From Sphingopyxis sp. FD7 (GTDB taxonomy: Bacteria > Pseudomonadota > Alphaproteobacteria > Sphingomonadales > Sphingomonadaceae), in assembly GCF_003609835.1 (NCBI RefSeq), contig NZ_AP017899.1:178613-242612 (forward strand): DNA of 64,000 nt, in the 5' to 3' direction. This document shows positions 54,376 through 63,924 of this stretch, piece after piece. The position numbers were made by a program, and so were the translations under genes. The notes under the pieces were generated by a model. It was not told the DNA's origin. It saw nothing but the letters and a program-made list of their open reading frames with translations, and searched no databases. Each line of letters begins with the position of its first letter. The first letter of the stretch is position 1.

Positions 54376-55503
54376 ATGAGCACCCCCGCAAAGGCCGCGA
54401 TTTGTCGCGGACACGACCATCCCTTCGCGATCAGCGACGTCACGCTCGCAGATCTGCAACCCGACGAACTCCTCGTCCGCATCGTCGCCTGCGGCATCTG
54501 CCACACCGATCTGGCGGTTCGGGATGCTCAGCTGCCGGTCCCTTTGCCGGTTGTGCTTGGCCACGAAGGCGCCGGCATCGTCGAGGCAGTCGGCAGCGCG
54601 GTCACCGCGGCCCAGCCGGGCGACCGTGTCGTCATGAGCTTCAACAGCTGCGGCGCATGCCCCAATTGCGATGGCGATGCGCCGACCTATTGCTACAACT
54701 TCTTTCCGCACAACTGGTCGGGACGGCGCGCCGATGGTTCGCCCACGATGCGGCTCGCGGATGGCGAAGCGATGAACGCCAATTTCTTCGGCCAGTCCGC
54801 GTTCGCCACCCACGCCATCGCCCATGATCGCAACGTGGTCCGCATACCGGAATGGGCGGCGCAGGTGCCGCTGGCGACATTGGCACCGATCGGCTGCGGC
54901 GTGATGACTGGGGCCGGGGCGGTCTTGCGCAGCATGAAGGTGCGGCCCGGGTCCTCAATTGCCGTGTTCGGCGCCGGAACAGTGGGCATGGCCGCGATCA
55001 TGGCCGCCAGGATCGCGGGCTGCGAGACGATAATAGCCATCGATATCAATCCGCAGCGTCTCTCCTTTGCACTGGAACTGGGCGCCACACACGCCTTCGA
55101 TGGCCGCGATGATGCCGTCGCCAAGATCCGCGCGCTGCTTCCCCTGGGCCTTGGATACGTTCTGGATACCACGGGGCGCAATTCGGTCATCCAGGATGCA
55201 TGGGGCCTCCTGGCGCCACGCGGTATCGTGGGCATCGTCGGTGCATCGGACCCCGCTGACGATCTGGTTTTCAACGAAGCCCATTTCATGTCGGGAGGGC
55301 GGACCGTTATGGGAATTCTAGGCGGAGACAGCGATATCGGCCCCTTCCTCCTCGAACTCCTACGCTATCACGTTGATGGCCGCCTTCCCTTCGACAGGTT
55401 GATCGGCGCATTTCCGTTCGAGGAGATCAACGAGGCAATCGCAGCGAACGAACGCGGCGACGTGATCAAGCCTGTTCTCGTTATGACGGATCAAGCCCTG
55501 TAG
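54376..55503 (+). CDS. Zinc-dependent aryl-alcohol-type dehydrogenase
   Basis: 375 residues of the MDR family. CGICHTDLAVRDAQ and GHEGAGIVE give the catalytic zinc ligands; CGACPNCDGDAPTYC gives the structural Cys-x2-Cys-x2-Cys-x7-Cys site; FGAGTVGMAAIMAA binds NAD. Aryl- and benzyl-alcohol dehydrogenases share this layout. It ends the rightward operon. It might oxidise an alcohol released from the imported glycoside or ester, which would explain its place with sugar-acid genes (inference). A short GC hairpin at 55543-55560 follows without a T-run. Confidence 0.9.
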   Translation: MSTPAKAAICRGHDHPFAISDVTLADLQPDELLVRIVACGICHTDLAVRDAQLPVPLPVVLGHEGAGIVEAVGSAVTAAQPGDRVVMSFNSCGACPNCDGDAPTYCYNFFPHNWSGRRADGSPTMRLADGEAMNANFFGQSAFATHAIAHDRNVVRIPEWAAQVPLATLAPIGCGVMTGAGAVLRSMKVRPGSSIAVFGAGTVGMAAIMAARIAGCETIIAIDINPQRLSFALELGATHAFDGRDDAVAKIRALLPLGLGYVLDTTGRNSVIQDAWGLLAPRGIVGIVGASDPADDLVFNEAHFMSGGRTVMGILGGDSDIGPFLLELLRYHVDGRLPFDRLIGAFPFEEINEAIAANERGDVIKPVLVMTDQAL

Positions 55504-55621
55504 CCATTGGCCAAACCAAAATGAATGTCGTCGGTCGGTCTTGAGGGCTACCCTGCCCTCGGCATGCCCACCCGATCGAGGGACAGCGTCTGGCCGCACG
55601 CGATTGCGATGGTTCTTTCGA

Positions 55622-56776
55622 TTACCCCCCTGCGCGAAGGTCTTGGCCGTCTTCATCCAGAATCGGTGCAGCAAAGGGCATGGGCCCGGGCGTGCGCGAA
55701 TATTTGATCGGACGGGTCACCCCCTGATAACTGCCGAGAGTGGGATGTTCGATCGTCGCCACCAGATCCTCTGCAGCGACTTGCGGATGCGCAAACATGT
55801 CTTCCACCGACCGGACGACCGAACAGGGCACGGCGTCCACTAGCAGCGCCTCCCATTCCTCCGCCGTGCGGTTGCGCAAGACCGCGCGCAGCCGGGCGAC
55901 CAGCTTGTCGGCGTGTTGGGCGCGCTTCGTCACGCTGTCGAAGGCAGGATCTTCTGCCAAGTCCGACAGCCCGGTGCGTTCGCACAAGGCGCGCCAGAAG
56001 TGCGGGGTGTTGGCGGACAAATACAGCCAGCCACTCGCCGTGGGGTGCAAGCCCGTGATCCCTCCCGACCGCATGTCACGCGACACGTCGTGGCGCTCTC
56101 CGCGGCCTTGCACCAGCCGCGCCGATTGCATCGTCAAGGCCGAGCGGAGCAGGGATATGCCGACGGATTGCCCCTGGCCGCTGCGTTCGCGCTCATACAA
56201 TGCCGATGCCACCCCCGCCGCGACGAGCGCTGCGGCGTAATAGTCTACCGGCGAGCCAAAAATCAGTTCTGGAGGTCCATCGGCCTTGCCCTGTAGAGCG
56301 CACATGCCCGTCATCGCTTGCAGAACCTGGTCGTATCCTGCCCGCTGAGCCATCGGCCCGCTTTCCCCATAACCGCTTACCGCGCAGTAAATCAGCCGGG
56401 GAAAGCGAAGGGACAGCTCAGCATAACCGATGCCCAGGCGTTCCGGAACGCCAGGCCGGAAATTATGAACCAGGACGTCGGCGTCTTCGAGCAGATCCAG
56501 GAGCACGCGGTGGTCGGCTGCAATCTTGAGATCGAGCACCACTCCTCGCTTCGAACGGTTCACCCCCAGATATGCGCGGTTTTCGCCTTCCAGGGTGGAA
56601 GGATACTGGCGCAAATTGTCGCCAGCCGGCGGCTCCACCTTGATGACATCCGCCCCTTGATCGGCCAGCAGCGTGCAGCCGTAGGGACCTGCGATGTAGG
56701 CGCTGAGATCGAGCACCTTGATGCCGGAAAGTGGCCCCGCCGGACCCTGACGCTTGGGGCTGCGAAACGCGCTCAC
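55622..56776 (-). CDS. Class III CoA-transferase (CaiB/BaiF family)
   Basis: 384 residues. GIKVLDLSAYIAGPYGCTLLADQGADVIKVEPP is the family N-terminus; the catalytic Asp lies in FGSPVDYYAAAL; RSKRGVVLDLK and RPGVPERLGIGY follow. It moves CoA between carboxylic acids. The GTG start at 56776 overlaps the stop of the GH127-like gene by GTGA. A CoA-transferase at the end of a glycosidase operon is unusual and hints that the glycoside carries an acid aglycone (inference). Confidence 0.92.
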   Translation of the reverse strand: MSAFRSPKRQGPAGPLSGIKVLDLSAYIAGPYGCTLLADQGADVIKVEPPAGDNLRQYPSTLEGENRAYLGVNRSKRGVVLDLKIAADHRVLLDLLEDADVLVHNFRPGVPERLGIGYAELSLRFPRLIYCAVSGYGESGPMAQRAGYDQVLQAMTGMCALQGKADGPPELIFGSPVDYYAAALVAAGVASALYERERSGQGQSVGISLLRSALTMQSARLVQGRGERHDVSRDMRSGGITGLHPTASGWLYLSANTPHFWRALCERTGLSDLAEDPAFDSVTKRAQHADKLVARLRAVLRNRTAEEWEALLVDAVPCSVVRSVEDMFAHPQVAAEDLVATIEHPTLGSYQGVTRPIKYSRTPGPMPFAAPILDEDGQDLRAGG

Positions 56777-58563
56777 GCAGCCTCCTCGGGCGGCAGACGC
56801 AGCCATGTCAGTCGCCAGGCACCGTGGGTTCTGCCACCAGCGCGGTAATAAGGCTCGAACGCGAGCGGCGCACGATCCCTAGGCGAGAGAAGGATTGTAC
56901 CGTCGGATACGTCTCGCACGGGATTTTCACCAAGCCGCACCGTCTCGCTAGTCTTGTATCCATCGACCAGTCCCGTCGCGTACACCAAGGGCCCCTTGGT
57001 CAGAGCGACGTAATCGTGGCGCAACACCTCCTGCTCGACCGCCGACCCATCGGGCGCCAGCGATTCCTGAACGTTGCGCGCGGCGCGGCTGTGGAGGCAG
57101 GGCACCATCGCCAGCACGATTCGCACGACCCCATCGGTCTCGATGCGCGTATAGCGGCCCGGTTCTAGCACCGTGTCGCTGCCTTCGATCCGAGCGCCTT
57201 GCGCCCATTCCGGAACTCTCAGCAGCAACGGCACCGTGGCTCCGCCAGCGTCGACGGCAATCTCCAGTTCCCCCGTGAATGGGTAATCCGTGCGTTGCGC
57301 GATTCGCACCGTGCCCACTCCGGGAACGGATATCCTGGCGTCCGATGGACCCAGGAGATTTATGGCGATCTCCCCAGCGGCGGTAACGCCGTAAGCTACG
57401 GAGGCGAGCTCTTCGAGGGCCATCGCCCCGCTGGACTTACAGCACCGCCAGTAGGTCGTGTGGATCCGCCGCCCATTGGCAAAACTATAGTAGCACCAGT
57501 CCTCGCCGTCGGGGGCCTGCGCGCCGAGCAGATCGTTGTAGGCGCTGCGCTCGATTTCCTCGGCGAAGCGCGCTTCGGCGGTGATTGTCAGCAGTTCGCG
57601 ATTGAGCTGGATCCACGCCATCGTCGAACACGTTTCGACATAGGCCTCGGGATCGAAGGTGCCAGCCGCGTTGAACACTTCGCGCGATCGGTGGGCGACA
57701 CCACCCCATGGCCCGCCGCCCAGGGTCAGATGCCGGTCCCTCACGGCCTGCCAGAAGTTGAGCGCCGCGGTCAGATACCGCTGGTCTCCAGTCGCCCGAT
57801 AAAGCTTGGCGATGGCGACCATGTTCCACAGCAACTGATAGGCCTTGCCGGTGGCGATCTCCGACGGGTCGGCACCCGCAAGTGCCTGGCCGAGCAGACG
57901 ATTGCCCGGATCGGCTTCCATCTGGTCGATGATGAGCAAGGCCAGATCGAGATAGCGGGCATCATTCGTAACGCTGTGCAATTCGATTACCGGGTCGAGC
58001 AGGATGGAAGCGGAAAGACCGAAATGGTTGCCAACCTCCGTGATGGCGATGCCGGATGTGAGCGTGCGCCAGCACAGGTCACCGATCCGTCGAGCCGCGT
58101 CGAGATAGGCTGGTTCATCGGTAGCGCGGTGCACTTCGATGAGCCCGAGCATGAGGTAGCTGTGCGTCCAGATGTCCCAGGTGCGAAGCGTCGGCTCGCC
58201 ATTCCATGTCGGCAGCTTGGCCGGCTGCTTGTGCATGAATCGCCGTGCGGGGGCATAATTGCCAAGATAACCATCGGCGTCCTGCCGTGCGATTAGCCAG
58301 TCCGCCACCTGGCGCACCCGTGCCAGCAGCACGGTGTCATTGGCACGCTGGGCTGCCTTGGTGGCGGCGATGAGCCATTTGCCGGCGTGCTCGCCGTACC
58401 AGTCGCCCTGGTCGTTCGTGGCGACCGCATCCGGAGCGAAGATCGCAATCGCCGGGCTGTTCTCGTCGACGATGAACCGGGACAGCCGTCCCAGGCGATT
58501 CGCCTCGACCGCCTCGCCCAAGATACCCCCGAGCGAAACCGCACCAGGCGGGGCAAGTTGCAT
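56773..58563 (-). CDS. GH127-like glycoside hydrolase (beta-L-arabinofuranosidase family)
   Basis: About 596 residues with the alpha/alpha-barrel of GH127/DUF1680. The cysteine-glutamate zinc site is visible: ETC in AYVETCSTMAWIQLNRELL and CC in TTYWRCCKSSGAMALEEL, matching the ExC and CC ligands known in HypBA1-type enzymes. No signal peptide is seen, so it works in the cytoplasm on an imported saccharide. ATG 58563 is used; GTG 58584 would add seven residues. It overlaps the upstream gene by stop and start proximity and feeds into the CoA-transferase. Confidence 0.88.
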   Translation of the reverse strand: MQLAPPGAVSLGGILGEAVEANRLGRLSRFIVDENSPAIAIFAPDAVATNDQGDWYGEHAGKWLIAATKAAQRANDTVLLARVRQVADWLIARQDADGYLGNYAPARRFMHKQPAKLPTWNGEPTLRTWDIWTHSYLMLGLIEVHRATDEPAYLDAARRIGDLCWRTLTSGIAITEVGNHFGLSASILLDPVIELHSVTNDARYLDLALLIIDQMEADPGNRLLGQALAGADPSEIATGKAYQLLWNMVAIAKLYRATGDQRYLTAALNFWQAVRDRHLTLGGGPWGGVAHRSREVFNAAGTFDPEAYVETCSTMAWIQLNRELLTITAEARFAEEIERSAYNDLLGAQAPDGEDWCYYSFANGRRIHTTYWRCCKSSGAMALEELASVAYGVTAAGEIAINLLGPSDARISVPGVGTVRIAQRTDYPFTGELEIAVDAGGATVPLLLRVPEWAQGARIEGSDTVLEPGRYTRIETDGVVRIVLAMVPCLHSRAARNVQESLAPDGSAVEQEVLRHDYVALTKGPLVYATGLVDGYKTSETVRLGENPVRDVSDGTILLSPRDRAPLAFEPYYRAGGRTHGAWRLTWLRLPPEEAA

Positions 58564-58567
58564 GGCG

Positions 58568-60703
58568 TCAGAGGTCGACGGCACAGCGAAATCCGATTCC
58601 CGCTGAACGATCCTTGGCAGGCGCCATCAGCAGATATTTCCCGTGTTGATCGAGCCCATAGGCTTGCGGAAAATACCAATGCGACGTTTGCGGCTGGTAG
58701 GCGCTGCCGCCGCGGAGCACCGCGGCGCGGATATGCTCGTCACGATATTCGTCGGTCCATTGCCAGATAGTGCCGACCATGTCCTCGACGCCGAAGGGAC
58801 TGGCGCCGGCGGGGTGGCTGCCGACGATCGGCGGGTCAGGCATGCGCCGCTCGAGGCATGGCGTGGGCACCGCGTCCTCGCGCCAGTCGTCGCCCCACGG
58901 GTATCGCCTTCCATCCAGGCCTTGCGCCGCATACTGCCATTCCCATTCATGCGGTAAGCGCTTTCCAGCCCACGCGGCATATGCACGCGCATCCTCGATG
59001 CCTACCCAGATGACCGGGCGATCCGCCCATCCCGTGGGCGGAGCATTGTCTCGCCAATGCGCCAGGAAATTCTGCGCATCGCGCGGAGCATAGGCGCTGG
59101 CATCGAGAAACGCCTTGAACTGGCCATTGGTCACCGGGTGCCGATCGATGGCAAAGGCGGCAATATCGAGCCGGTGACGGTGTGCCCTGCGCGGTTCGCT
59201 TTCCCATGGATACTGCACGTCCACGCCAGCACTGGCGTAGCCCTCGATAACGAGGCCGCGCACGTTGAAATCGAAGGATGCCGCAGGGATGGCGACCATG
59301 CCTTCAGGCGCTGTCCCATAGGATTTGGTGGGCTGAGCCGCGACCATCTGCTGCTGCTCCGCTTGCCACTTGGCGGAATAGGTCGACAGCGGTCGCGCGG
59401 CAAAGCCACGCATGGTGGCCAAGAAATTTCCGAGTTCGGTTGCGGAGCGGTCAGCCAGGAACGCGCCAAATCCATGCGCCTCGATCCGCGCGCTCAAGAT
59501 CGCCCGGTCACCTTCGATCCGTGGCGCAATCGGCTGCCCGTTCCAGACATCGTAGTACGCCGTGCCTTCGATGTGTGGCACCGCGAGCTGTTCTCCCTCG
59601 ATCGGGTATTCCTGACGGTTGATCAGGGTCCATAGCGTCCGTTGCTGCCCCGGCCAGCGGCTCGCGAAAATGCCGATCTGCCGTGTGCGCTCGTAAGGTC
59701 TCCAGTCGGGTCCCGTCAGCTCTGCGGCGAATGCCCGTTGAACAGTGGCCACCCGTCGAAGCGTTTCGGCGTCGCGCTCGGTGAACGTGTTGATGAAGCC
59801 GAACACATTCTCCCACGCGACATAGCCGATGCCGTTGAAGAACGCGTGCTGAAGATCGTTGGTGCGATTGCGGCTCCAGCGGTTTTCGATGTTGATGATA
59901 TGGCGCGGCTCCAGCCACTTGAGCTTGATGACCGTCGGGATCGTCTCGTCAGGAACCCGCTTGGTCCAGCTTTGAAGGTTCCACGAGAGATGGTGGTCTC
60001 CCGCCTGAGCAGTAGATTCCGGCTGCAGGACAACCGGTCGACCGCGCGCCTCGCAGGCTACGTGGAACGCGCGCGGGACGCCCGAGTACGTGTCGCCGTT
60101 GATTCCGTCCGCGTCGGTTGCGGCCACGAGATCGGCCATCCGCTCCCAGTCGGGCGCGGCGCCTTCGCGTGTGCCGTTGTCCCACGGCATCGTCGGCAGG
60201 AACACCTTGACCCCGCGCCCGTGAAAATCGGCCACGACCTGTTTCAGCGCCGAAACCCCGCCGGGAAGCGCCGCGGCGAGATCGAACTGACTGCGATCGT
60301 CGATGCCGATGTTGGGATAGATATACCAGAGAAGCACACTGTCGACGCCGCCATACCGCGCCTCCAAGTCGTCGAGATAGCGATCGACGGTGTAGCGCCC
60401 AGCCTCGGGATCGTAGAAATAACGGTCTTCGACCATGGTCAGCGTGTGGACGAAGTTCGCTTGCGCCCAGGTCAGCCGTGGATCGCGGTACAGCGAATCG
60501 TCGAAACCGATGCGGAGCAAATGCTCTGCACGCCATTCGATGACACCGCGCACCCATTCGTCTGCCGCGCCGTCGGCGTCGATCATCCACGGGGCCATCC
60601 CCGTGAATGGCCAGCCCGGCACCTTGCCTGGGGTGGGAAGATACGGACCTGTCAGCGCATGGCTGAACTTGACGTCGCTGGTGGTGCGGTGAGGCGTACT
60701 CAT
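58568..60703 (-). CDS. TIM-barrel glycosidase-like / FGE-sulfatase-like fusion protein
   Basis: 711 residues. Residues 1 to about 450 look like a glycoside-hydrolase TIM barrel (GRGVKVFLPTMPWDNGTREG, DGINGDTYSGVPRAF, IGYVAWENVFGFINTFTERD). Residues about 466-711 are an FGE/SUMF1-type domain (FAIDRHPVTNGQFKAFLDA, AAWAGKRLPHEWEWQYAAQG, RYPWGDDW, AVLRGGSAY). Formylglycine-generating enzymes have Cys after RGGS; here it is SAYQPQT, so the catalytic Cys is absent and the domain is probably a binding fold. It overlaps ribokinase (ATGA). The substrate is unknown. Confidence 0.85.
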   Translation of the reverse strand: MSTPHRTTSDVKFSHALTGPYLPTPGKVPGWPFTGMAPWMIDADGAADEWVRGVIEWRAEHLLRIGFDDSLYRDPRLTWAQANFVHTLTMVEDRYFYDPEAGRYTVDRYLDDLEARYGGVDSVLLWYIYPNIGIDDRSQFDLAAALPGGVSALKQVVADFHGRGVKVFLPTMPWDNGTREGAAPDWERMADLVAATDADGINGDTYSGVPRAFHVACEARGRPVVLQPESTAQAGDHHLSWNLQSWTKRVPDETIPTVIKLKWLEPRHIINIENRWSRNRTNDLQHAFFNGIGYVAWENVFGFINTFTERDAETLRRVATVQRAFAAELTGPDWRPYERTRQIGIFASRWPGQQRTLWTLINRQEYPIEGEQLAVPHIEGTAYYDVWNGQPIAPRIEGDRAILSARIEAHGFGAFLADRSATELGNFLATMRGFAARPLSTYSAKWQAEQQQMVAAQPTKSYGTAPEGMVAIPAASFDFNVRGLVIEGYASAGVDVQYPWESEPRRAHRHRLDIAAFAIDRHPVTNGQFKAFLDASAYAPRDAQNFLAHWRDNAPPTGWADRPVIWVGIEDARAYAAWAGKRLPHEWEWQYAAQGLDGRRYPWGDDWREDAVPTPCLERRMPDPPIVGSHPAGASPFGVEDMVGTIWQWTDEYRDEHIRAAVLRGGSAYQPQTSHWYFPQAYGLDQHGKYLLMAPAKDRSAGIGFRCAVDL

Positions 60704-61674
60704 GCGTTCAATTCAATGTCGCGACTGGCTGCTTCCAGCCCGCAATAGGACGCGAGGTCCGCTGAGTTGCCACCGGTTGCCTGGAGACGAAAAGCGGCCA
60801 CTTCGGCCATCTCGGGAATGCTGGATTGGGCCCCGTGCCTCGTGGTCGAGAGGGCGGCCGCGGCTGACGCATCTGCGAGTCCATCGGCCAACGAGCGGCC
60901 GCATGCCAGGGCGGCGGCCAGGACGCCGACAAAGGTGTCGCCCGCCGCGGTCGTGTCGCAGGGGTCTACCAGGAAGGCCGGCTGGAAAATATACTGTCCT
61001 TGGGTCAAAGCGCAGCACCCGCGACTGCCGAGAGTCGCGATCACGCAGGCAACGCCGGTCGCTGCCAACTGCTCGGCGATGGTGCCTGTACCGCCAGCAA
61101 TTGCCGCCAGTTCAGCTTCATTGACCACCAGCACGTCTACCGATCGGAGCAATGAAACCGGCAGCGAGCGCGCCGGTGCCGCGTTCAACAGCACCGTGAC
61201 ACCGGCCGCCCGCCCCGCTTGCGCAAACGCCGTGACGGTCTCGATGGGCGTCTCCAGTTGCAGAACCAACACGCGAGTGTCACCCAAATCAGGTAGGTCC
61301 GACGGCTTCAGCGAGGCATTGGCCCCGGGTGCGACCGTTATCGCGTTCTCGGCATCGTCGGACACGGTGATAAGCGCCGCCCCGGTTGAGCGGGCGGAAC
61401 GCACCGCTTGCACGGAAACGCCGGCTTTCAGCAGCGATGCCTCGACTATCCCAGCGAAAGCATCGTCGCCCAATGCTGCGAGGAAGGTTGTCTGGGCTCC
61501 CCCCGCCCGGGCGCAGGCCATGGCCTGATTGGCGCCCTTGCCACCTGGAACCACCAGCAAATCGCCGCCGAGAACGGTTTCCCCCGGTGCGGGGATATGC
61601 GGTGCGCGTACCACGAAGTCGACGTTGGCGGACCCGGCGACCATCACCCGGGTGCCGGACCTTGCTCCCGTCAT
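60700..61674 (-). CDS. Ribokinase-like PfkB sugar kinase
   Basis: 324 residues. GSANVDFVVRAPHIPAPGETV and PGGKGANQAMACARAGG open the protein, and DTTAAGDTFVGVLAAAL holds the catalytic Asp. The pattern is that of ribokinase (RbsK), although other pentoses or nucleosides are possible. It phosphorylates the sugar released by the glycosidases beside it. Its start is 30 bases after the TonB receptor and its stop overlaps the fusion gene. Confidence 0.9.
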   Translation of the reverse strand: MTGARSGTRVMVAGSANVDFVVRAPHIPAPGETVLGGDLLVVPGGKGANQAMACARAGGAQTTFLAALGDDAFAGIVEASLLKAGVSVQAVRSARSTGAALITVSDDAENAITVAPGANASLKPSDLPDLGDTRVLVLQLETPIETVTAFAQAGRAAGVTVLLNAAPARSLPVSLLRSVDVLVVNEAELAAIAGGTGTIAEQLAATGVACVIATLGSRGCCALTQGQYIFQPAFLVDPCDTTAAGDTFVGVLAAALACGRSLADGLADASAAAALSTTRHGAQSSIPEMAEVAAFRLQATGGNSADLASYCGLEAASRDIELNA

Positions 61675-61704
61675 GCGGCGTCCTCCGATCAGATCTGCGG
61701 CAAC

Positions 61705-63924
61705 TCAAAATTCGCTGCGCAGATTAAGCGATACCACCCGGCCCCGCCCGGCAAAATAGTTCTGGAAGAAGTCGATCTGAGAGAACGCGAGGAAATAGTA
61801 TTTGTTGAAAAGGTTCTCGATGCCCAAAGATACCTCGCCGAGCCCTTCGGCGCGGTATTTCGCGGTGAGATCGAAGAGCGTCCGCCCGGTCGTGGTTTCG
61901 CCGGCATTGGTGGTGCGCCCCATGAGCTTGTCCATTCCCAGCGAGATCGAAGCCTCCGGCACCGGCATCCAGGTCGCCGTCAGATTGAGCTTGTCCGGCG
62001 AGATGTTGACGATGCCCAACTGGACATCGACCGGTTCGACGACATTGTTCGCCCGCGTGGTGAAGCCTTCGACATGGCTGTAGAGCGCGTTGAACTTGAA
62101 CTGTGGCGAAGGCCTGATCTCGGCGGTGGCTTCAAAGCCGGTGATCCGCACCGGCCGGCGCTGGAGAATGAAGTCGAGCGTGACCGGATCGACGGCAAAT
62201 GTCGAACCTAGCGGCGAGAATGAGCGATAGTATGACACGCCCGCGTTCCCCCAGCTGCCGCGCCAGTTCGCCCCGATCTCCTTGTTTTCGAACACCACGG
62301 CCTGCAGATCGGTGATCCCGTCGACAGACTGCCCCGGCACGCTGATATTGCGAAGCGGGATGCCAACGTTGGGAAGGGTGAACCCCTCGGTGTACGCGGC
62401 GAATACGGAAAAGCCCGCCCCCGGCCGCACCACGATGCCGGCGTTGAGCAGATCGTTGGTGTATTCGAGAGTGCCTCCTTCGACGAAGGCGCGATTGCGG
62501 AAAAAGGTGGTGGTGTAATCGTCCACCTCGACTTGGCCGTCCTCGCGTCGCACGCCGCCTGTGACGGTTACTGGTCCATAGTCGTAGGACAACTGCACAT
62601 AGGGCGCGATGCTTGTGTACTTGAGCGGCGGCACCCACACCCGATTGGTGAGTGCCAACCTCTGATCGGTGGTGTCGCGAACGGCGTCCAGCCCGAAACG
62701 CAGTTCGAAGCCGTCGATCAGGAAGTCGGGGCGGGTGAACGATGTCCGCAAACCGTATTTCAGGGAATTGATTTCCGACTGATCCACGAGCGTACCGATC
62801 GGCGCGATCAGCGGGTCCTGGCGATCGACGCCGTTCTCGCCGGCAAAGCGCATCGCCTGGTCAGCCCAGTATGCCGTGGCAACCAGGCTGCCTCCGAACA
62901 GATCGTCATGCCGGTAATTCAGCGCGGCTTGCTTGAATTCGTTGAATTCCTGACGCGTGACATCCACTCCGTTGACGAGCAGGCGACCCCGCTCCGAAGT
63001 GTCCGGCAACCCTGACGCGCGGCTTCCAGGAACGTAGTAGTAATTGCCCTTGCCCTCGAGCCGGAAATAACTTCCAGTGAGCTCCAAACGCTGGGAGTTG
63101 CCATCCCCGAAGTCGAAGCCGAGCTTGCCGAATACATTGTACTGACGTGTGTCGGCCAGCGAGAAGGATGACGACAAACCGATGCGGCGACCGCGTGCGT
63201 CGTAAGCGATGCCACGGTCCAGATAGGCGGCTGCCGCGAACACGTCGAAGTCACCGCTCTTGTAGGCAACGTCGCCCTGAATCTTCCAACTTTCGCTGTC
63301 GTCCTCGAACTGCGTACCAAAACGGCCGCCAAAATTGATCCGCAACCCGGCGCGGGTCGCCCGTTTGGAAATGTAGTTTATCACGCCACCCGCGGCACCG
63401 ATGCCTTCAGCCGCCGAAGCGCCCCCGATTACCTCGATCCTGTCGATGACAGCGAGATCGGTGAAAGTCGCATTTCGGCTCCCGTCGCGCAGCGGGGTCG
63501 ACTGCGGTATGCCGTCGAACAGATAAAGAGCGACGCGGCCCCGAAGTGTCTGGCCAAGAGCATTGGCGGTCTGGTTCGATTCCGAATATCCCGGCACGTT
63601 CTTCGCCAGCACCGCGGTCTGGTCTTCGGTGATCGTCAGCGAGCGATCCACTTCTTCGGCGCCGACAACCGTCACCGCCCCCGGGATTTTATCGACGGAC
63701 TTCGGCGTCCGGCTGCCGGTCACGATAATCAACCCGCGATCCGCAGCTTCTTCTTCCTCCTCGCGGGTAAGTTCCTGCTCCTGGCCCTCGGGAGTGGCCG
63801 TCGCAGCTTCTTGCGCGACTGTCGGCTCCGCCGGTTGCGGGCCAGGTTGCTGCGCGGCAACGGCAACGGATGATGTCGTGCCCATCAACAGGGCCAACAG
63901 CTTCAGGCGAGCCAAGGTGACCAT
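61705..63924 (-). CDS. TonB-dependent receptor of the glycosidase operon
   Basis: 739 residues. The signal peptide ends near SSVAVAAQ, a Glu-rich linker (LTREEEEEAADRG) precedes the TonB box LIIVTGSRTPKS, then a plug and a barrel ending VVSLNLRSEF. ATG 63924 follows GGGAGGGA; the longer reading from 63981 would lack a signal peptide start. The plug and barrel recall siderophore-type receptors, but the operon suggests a glycoside. It heads a leftward operon with ribokinase, the fusion protein, GH127 and the CoA-transferase. A TTGACC element lies upstream near 63980. Confidence 0.92.
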   Translation of the reverse strand: MVTLARLKLLALLMGTTSSVAVAAQQPGPQPAEPTVAQEAATATPEGQEQELTREEEEEAADRGLIIVTGSRTPKSVDKIPGAVTVVGAEEVDRSLTITEDQTAVLAKNVPGYSESNQTANALGQTLRGRVALYLFDGIPQSTPLRDGSRNATFTDLAVIDRIEVIGGASAAEGIGAAGGVINYISKRATRAGLRINFGGRFGTQFEDDSESWKIQGDVAYKSGDFDVFAAAAYLDRGIAYDARGRRIGLSSSFSLADTRQYNVFGKLGFDFGDGNSQRLELTGSYFRLEGKGNYYYVPGSRASGLPDTSERGRLLVNGVDVTRQEFNEFKQAALNYRHDDLFGGSLVATAYWADQAMRFAGENGVDRQDPLIAPIGTLVDQSEINSLKYGLRTSFTRPDFLIDGFELRFGLDAVRDTTDQRLALTNRVWVPPLKYTSIAPYVQLSYDYGPVTVTGGVRREDGQVEVDDYTTTFFRNRAFVEGGTLEYTNDLLNAGIVVRPGAGFSVFAAYTEGFTLPNVGIPLRNISVPGQSVDGITDLQAVVFENKEIGANWRGSWGNAGVSYYRSFSPLGSTFAVDPVTLDFILQRRPVRITGFEATAEIRPSPQFKFNALYSHVEGFTTRANNVVEPVDVQLGIVNISPDKLNLTATWMPVPEASISLGMDKLMGRTTNAGETTTGRTLFDLTAKYRAEGLGEVSLGIENLFNKYYFLAFSQIDFFQNYFAGRGRVVSLNLRSEF

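Noticed and set aside
55543..55560. Hairpin GAGGGC-TACCCT-GCCCTC as a terminator after the alcohol dehydrogenase.
   Set aside because: The stem is only 6 bp and no T-run follows on either strand, so I mention it but do not call it.
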